From Cloeon dipterum (taxonomy: Eukaryota; Arthropoda; Insecta; Ephemeroptera; Baetidae): a stretch of 64,000 nt of DNA. The stretch lies in contig NC_088790.1 of assembly GCF_949628265.1 (NCBI RefSeq), positions 21,518,545 to 21,582,544 on the forward strand, written 5' to 3'. Of the stretch, positions 60,226-64,000 are shown one piece after another; the first letter of the stretch is position 1, and each line of letters starts with the position of its first letter. Both the position numbers and the translations under genes were made by a program. The notes below the pieces were generated by a model. The model ran no database searches and was not told the DNA's origin. It worked only from the letters and a program-made list of their open reading frames with translations.

Positions 60226-62415
60226 ATGTTGGCAAATCCTTCGACGCCGGTTCGTAGGAAGGATGAGAGTGACCGTGCAATAGTCTTTCAAATTTTCATT
60301 CCGTTCGTGCTTTCAGGATTTGCAACGATTGGAACAGGAATATTACTTGATTACATCGATCAGGTACGCCATTTGAGGCAAAGGTTTACAGCTTTCAGCT
60401 AAAGATTTTTTTTTATTTCCAATCCAAAGAATGCGACTGTGTTCAAGAAAGTAAATGCGACGACGATTTTGGTGCCTGCTCTGTTGGGTCTGAAAGGAAA
60501 TCTGGAGATGACTCTCGCATCTCGTCTTAGCACCAAGGCCAACATAGATAACATGGACACAACGGAAGATTTTTGGAGCATGATCAAAGCTAATCTCGCG
60601 CTAATAGAGGTACGAACCAAATGAGCCACGTGAGATTGGGGTGATTGGACGGGTTTTTGAGACGCCTGAAAAACTGTAACTTAACTTTCCTTGAAGTCCA
60701 TCTTTTCAGTTTGCACACTTTTCCCGGGATTTTTTAATTACTTAAAATCAGGGCAACCACTCACTTTTCCGACCTCTGACCTGACTGACCTCGACTCCCA
60801 TCACCTTTCTGAGTATTTTTAGGAAGATTGGGTTACATCTAAAATTTCAAACGTCTTAAAAACTGGTCCGATTGCTCCCTCAAACATAAAAAATAAGAGC
60901 AATTTGCTGTCATTTTGGATGATATATAAGTTGCAATTGTAGTTCCAAGCTATTGTGGTTGGATTTCTTGGATCACTAGCTGCGTCGATTATAAATGAGG
61001 CCATCGAATCTCAGACTTTCCACTTGGACCACGTTCTTCTCCTCTGCACAAGTAGTCTCGTGACCGCTTCCATCGTCCATGTCGCCCTAGGTATATCTCA
61101 ATTTCGCATACGTATGAACGATTTTTCACCGAAAATTTATCAGGGAACTTAGTGCTTCATCTGCTAAATGATTTACTAAAAAATAACAATAAAAGCCATT
61201 AGGTTCGCATATTTTACATTATTTTAATTTGTGTATCTGCAGGAGCGATCACGATATGTGTCATAAATTACTCACGTAAGTGCAACATCAACCCAGACAA
61301 CGTGGCCATACCCATCGCGACCAGTCTAGGTGACTTTGCGTCCGTCGTCGTTATATTTTTGTCCACAACCTTGCTCTATAGCGCTGAAGGTCTGTTTAGT
61401 CTACCGGTGATCCTTAAAAATTAATCCAAAATATTTTAAGGAAGTTTAAGGTGGGTTGCATCTTTAATCTTCGTGGGTTTAGCGTTTCTCGCAGTGTTCT
61501 GTTTCCGGTACGCGAAATGCAATGAGCACACTCAAGAAATGCTCAAAAGAGACTGGTGGTGGCTACCAATGATGGTTGCCATAGCAATCAGCGTGTGAGT
61601 AATTTTAATTTTCTAAAAATTAGAGACCTAGATATTCTTGTGTTAATTGAAATTTTTTCAGCATGGGGGGTTTCGTCCTACAAAAAACGGTCAAAAAGTT
61701 CAAAAAGTTCGCAGTCTTCCAAACAGTCATCAATGGTTCCTGCGGCAACCTGGTGGCTGTGCAAGCTAGTAAGATTTCAACCTTTCTGCACAAGCACATC
61801 CAGCCTGGAACGGTAGACGAGGAAAGCGGCAACACGCGACGAATATTTGTTTCGCTTGAACATACCTTGTACGGTATTAATATAATATCGCGTACTTGCC
61901 GCTTCATATTGGCTATGGCGTTTCCTGGACACATGATTTTCCTCTTTTTCGTTTACATAACTAGACGCGTGCACATGTCGTGGGTGTTTTTAACTAGCTA
62001 CCTCATTGTTGCAGAACTTCAGGTTTGTGCTTTAATATATATTAAATAATAGATTAGTAATCAATTAATTTCAATCAAAATTTGGAGCTCTAAATTGGTT
62101 AAACACAGCACATGAAATTACTCCTACAAATTTGCAACTAGAAAAATGACGATTTATAAAGATTGAAATTAAGTTCTAATAACTTGAAAATTGTGTTCAC
62201 AGGTTGGCGTAATGCTTTATGTTGCATACGTCATTACCCACGTGTTGTGGAAGTCGAAATTTGATCCAGATACCTCAGCAATACCTCTGTTAGCTGCTTT
62301 GGCCGATTTAGTAGGCGCAGTTTTCCTTGCCTTTGTCTTTAACGTTCTGAACATTACTGGAGCTGAATTTCCTGGCGATGATCTTTCCGGGACCGAAATG
62401 CTACTACGACAGTAG
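60226..62415 (+). CDS. divergent SLC41/MgtE-type transporter, copy D
   Basis: Seven exons: 60226-60363, 60430-60609, 60943-61090, 61243-61389, 61441-61594, 61662-62022, 62203-62415. Phases are intact with no stop, giving 446 aa. The N-terminus is only about 18 residues before TM1: sequence upstream of ATG 60226 still resembles copy C's exon 2 but is out of frame by one base, so the long cytosolic tail was lost. The first motif is intact ([35 protein letters not shown]). The second is altered: [17 protein letters not shown] instead of [15 protein letters not shown], and [15 protein letters not shown] instead of ..GD, with the Asp kept. It could be a transporter with changed selectivity, or a gene in early decay. 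Its C-terminus is longer, with an acidic end. The poly(A) signal candidate is at 62671-62676. Confidence 0.82.
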
Positions 62416-62765
62416 CGCACAATTTTTAAATTATATGATAATGTACTCTTAAAACAAAACGAAAGCGCTCTGAGTTTTCGCCATCTCAAAAGAGGTAAAC
62501 TAATCAAATAAATATGACTCCTTTCCTGCGCATCAGTATCTGAAGAAAGGTGGTTAGGTTATCAATTAACATTTCTGCATTTATTCATATTTAATATTAT
62601 TGAGTAGCAATCAATAATTAAATTCTGACAAGGATCTGTTGCAAATAACTGTGTTTTGATGTTAAAAATCAATAAACATTTGTTATTTAAAGAATACTTG
62701 TTTATTTTCTAAAAAATATGTGCTTCACAGTTCATATTGGTTTGTCAAAAATTGAATCATCACAG
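62416..62765. other. convergent 3' ends of copy D and the sugar transporter
   Basis: AT-rich. Plus-strand AATAAA at 62671-62676 and minus-strand signal at 62701-62706 (TTTATT on +) mean the two 3' UTRs meet or overlap. Confidence 0.5.
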
Positions 62766-64000
62766 TTATTTCCTGAAGGAATGTTCAATTTCCAGGAGAG
62801 TTTTGCCTTTCGTTTCAGGCAAGAAAAAGTAGACAAAAGTTGTCCCAATAATCGAGATGGTTCCGAAAATGAGAAAGACTAAGCTTTCGCCTAAAAGAGC
62901 CAGCATGTATGGGTAGCTCTTTACTACGGTGAAAATGAATATGTAGACGATGCACGTAATGAGACCAGATGCAAGTCCTCTGCATTTTTCAGGCAGCAAC
63001 TCGCCCAGCATTACCCAGGGTATCACAAGGAAACCTTTGAAAATGCGTTAAATTTTAAAACGTTAAGAAAAATTGACTGTTACCAAATGTATTAAAGGCA
63101 ATGAAGCCAGTCATGCAGGTCAGAGAGACGGCAAGCGATGGTGTCTCCTGCAGCTGCATAATGGTGCCCAATGTGATCATGGACACTGACATGCCAACGC
63201 CAGAGATAATTGACACAGGGCGGCGGCCAATTTTGGAGAGAATTACACAGCTCAGGCAAATTACAATGAGCCTGGCCACCCCGATGACCACGGCAGATTG
63301 GTTGCTGGACAATACTCCACTGTCCGCCGACTGGAAGATCTGCACAGCGTAAAAAATTACGGCATTCATGCCGCAAAACTGCTGGAAAAAGAAGAAGACC
63401 AACATGACCAGCAGGGGTCTTCTGGAATGTTTGGAGACGAGAGATTCCCAGGCGGAAGTTGTGTCCGTAGTGTCCTGCGCCCGAAAACTGAGAAGAAAAA
63501 TACAAACATTAAAGCGATGCAAAGACATGCATGGGAATATTAACCAATTACTGTCGTCAGATCTCTTGTTGAGCCAGCGCATGGCTTGGTCAGCTAGTGT
63601 GTGCTTGCCCTTTGCCCTAAGCCAGACCGGGCTCTCAGGCAGGAAATGCATCACCAGGAAGTGCAGAAGCGGGACTGAGGCGCAAGTTGCAGCTACCACG
63701 TTCCACTGCAGGTGCGACGCGCCCATAACGTACACCACCAGCATCCCCATCGAAAATACAAGGCTCGGCGTCGAAGCCAAGTAGTTTCGCAGAATTGGCG
63801 TGGTGATTTCGCTTATATAAACCTGCGAGCGACGACTTTAAAAATAATTATACTTTTGATTTTCCATCATTTCCTACTTGAATCGTGCAGTCGACCATTC
63901 CGCCGCCTAGGCCGGTTAGCAGGCGTCCAGCGTAGAGGGTTAACACGTTTGAGGATAAGGCTATCAGAATCCAGCCGATGAAAGTGGGAACGCACTGCAT
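62766..64000 (-). CDS. MFS sugar transporter, facilitated trehalose transporter (Tret1)-like, 5' incomplete
   Basis: Four exons in view (high to low): >64000-63878, 63822-63545, 63487-63084, 63034-62766, giving 357 codons to the stop; the N-terminus is beyond the window. Family signatures in order: LYAGRLLTGLGGG (TM4), VYISEITTPILR, PESPVWLRAKGK (end of half 1), QQFCGMNAVIFYAVQIF (TM7, the sugar-binding QQ..G.N), SKIGRRP (TM8-9 loop), IPWVMLGELLP (TM10) and PETKGKTLLEIE (C-terminal end). These fit insect Tret1-like facilitators that exchange trehalose or glucose with haemolymph; the exact sugar is not decided. The 63544/63543 donor is weaker (TTG|GTTAAT) and was chosen because only it keeps frame with the acceptor at 63488. 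The gene converges with copy D. Confidence 0.88.

Noticed and set aside
63101-63784. Plus-strand and alternative-frame ORFs of up to 138 codons
   Set aside because: Shadows of the sugar-transporter exons, which carry clear MFS motifs on the minus strand.
1-64000. tRNA, rRNA, CRISPR, prokaryotic operons or viral genes
   Set aside because: No tRNA with matched A and B boxes apart from the SINE head at 38226, no regularly spaced repeats, and no viral or bacterial gene families seen. Introns in every recognised complete gene exclude a prokaryotic source.

Overview
The window looks like nuclear DNA from an arthropod, most likely an insect. All genes are split by GT-AG introns with consistent phases. 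Exons are GC-richer than the AT-rich introns and spacers. The gene set (Patched-related protein, secreted C-type lectin, trehalose/sugar facilitator, SLC41 Mg2+ transporters) fits an insect. I cannot name the species. All gene models were built by hand from ORFs, splice signals and codon phase; none was checked by alignment or RNA.

Layout: (1) 3-404 (+) is the 3' end of an unrecognised gene. It converges on (2) a 14-exon Patched-domain/RND-family membrane protein of about 957 aa at 1458-5634 (-). (3) A small secreted C-type lectin (171 aa, 5 exons) lies at 7234-8047 (-). (4) A four-pass TMEM72-like protein (187 aa, 6 small exons) spans 9375-20787 (-), with an 8.4-kb first intron. (5) 20.8-31.4 kb and 40.6-54.8 kb hold almost no recognisable coding sequence: AT-rich DNA, transposon remnants, microsatellites, one strong pre-miRNA-like hairpin, and GC-rich islands that look like promoters or first exons.

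(6) The main theme is a head-to-tail array of SLC41/MgtE-type magnesium transporter genes, all on +. Copy A (31390-34406, 484 aa), copy B (35818-40637, 524 aa, with a 31-nt coding microexon), copy C (54916-57499, about 496 aa) and copy D (60226-62415, 446 aa) are intact. A fifth, decayed copy sits between C and D (about 59390-59822). Each intact copy keeps both MgtE half-repeats ([10 protein letters not shown] and N-G-x-x-G-N-L-V) and both P-D-x-x-x-x-P...D segments. Intron positions separate A, B and C/D.

(7) The window ends in the 3' part of an MFS sugar transporter (Tret1-like, 62766 to beyond 64000, -), convergent with copy D. A mutated copy of that transporter's last codons lies behind copy C at about 59116-59178. 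The unit that was duplicated to give C, the pseudogene and D therefore carried the tail of the neighbouring sugar transporter with it.

Functionally, A-D would move Mg2+ (or other divalent cations) across membranes. Different promoters, N-termini and the drift of copy D suggest that the copies have divided their roles. The other genes have no evident functional link to the array.
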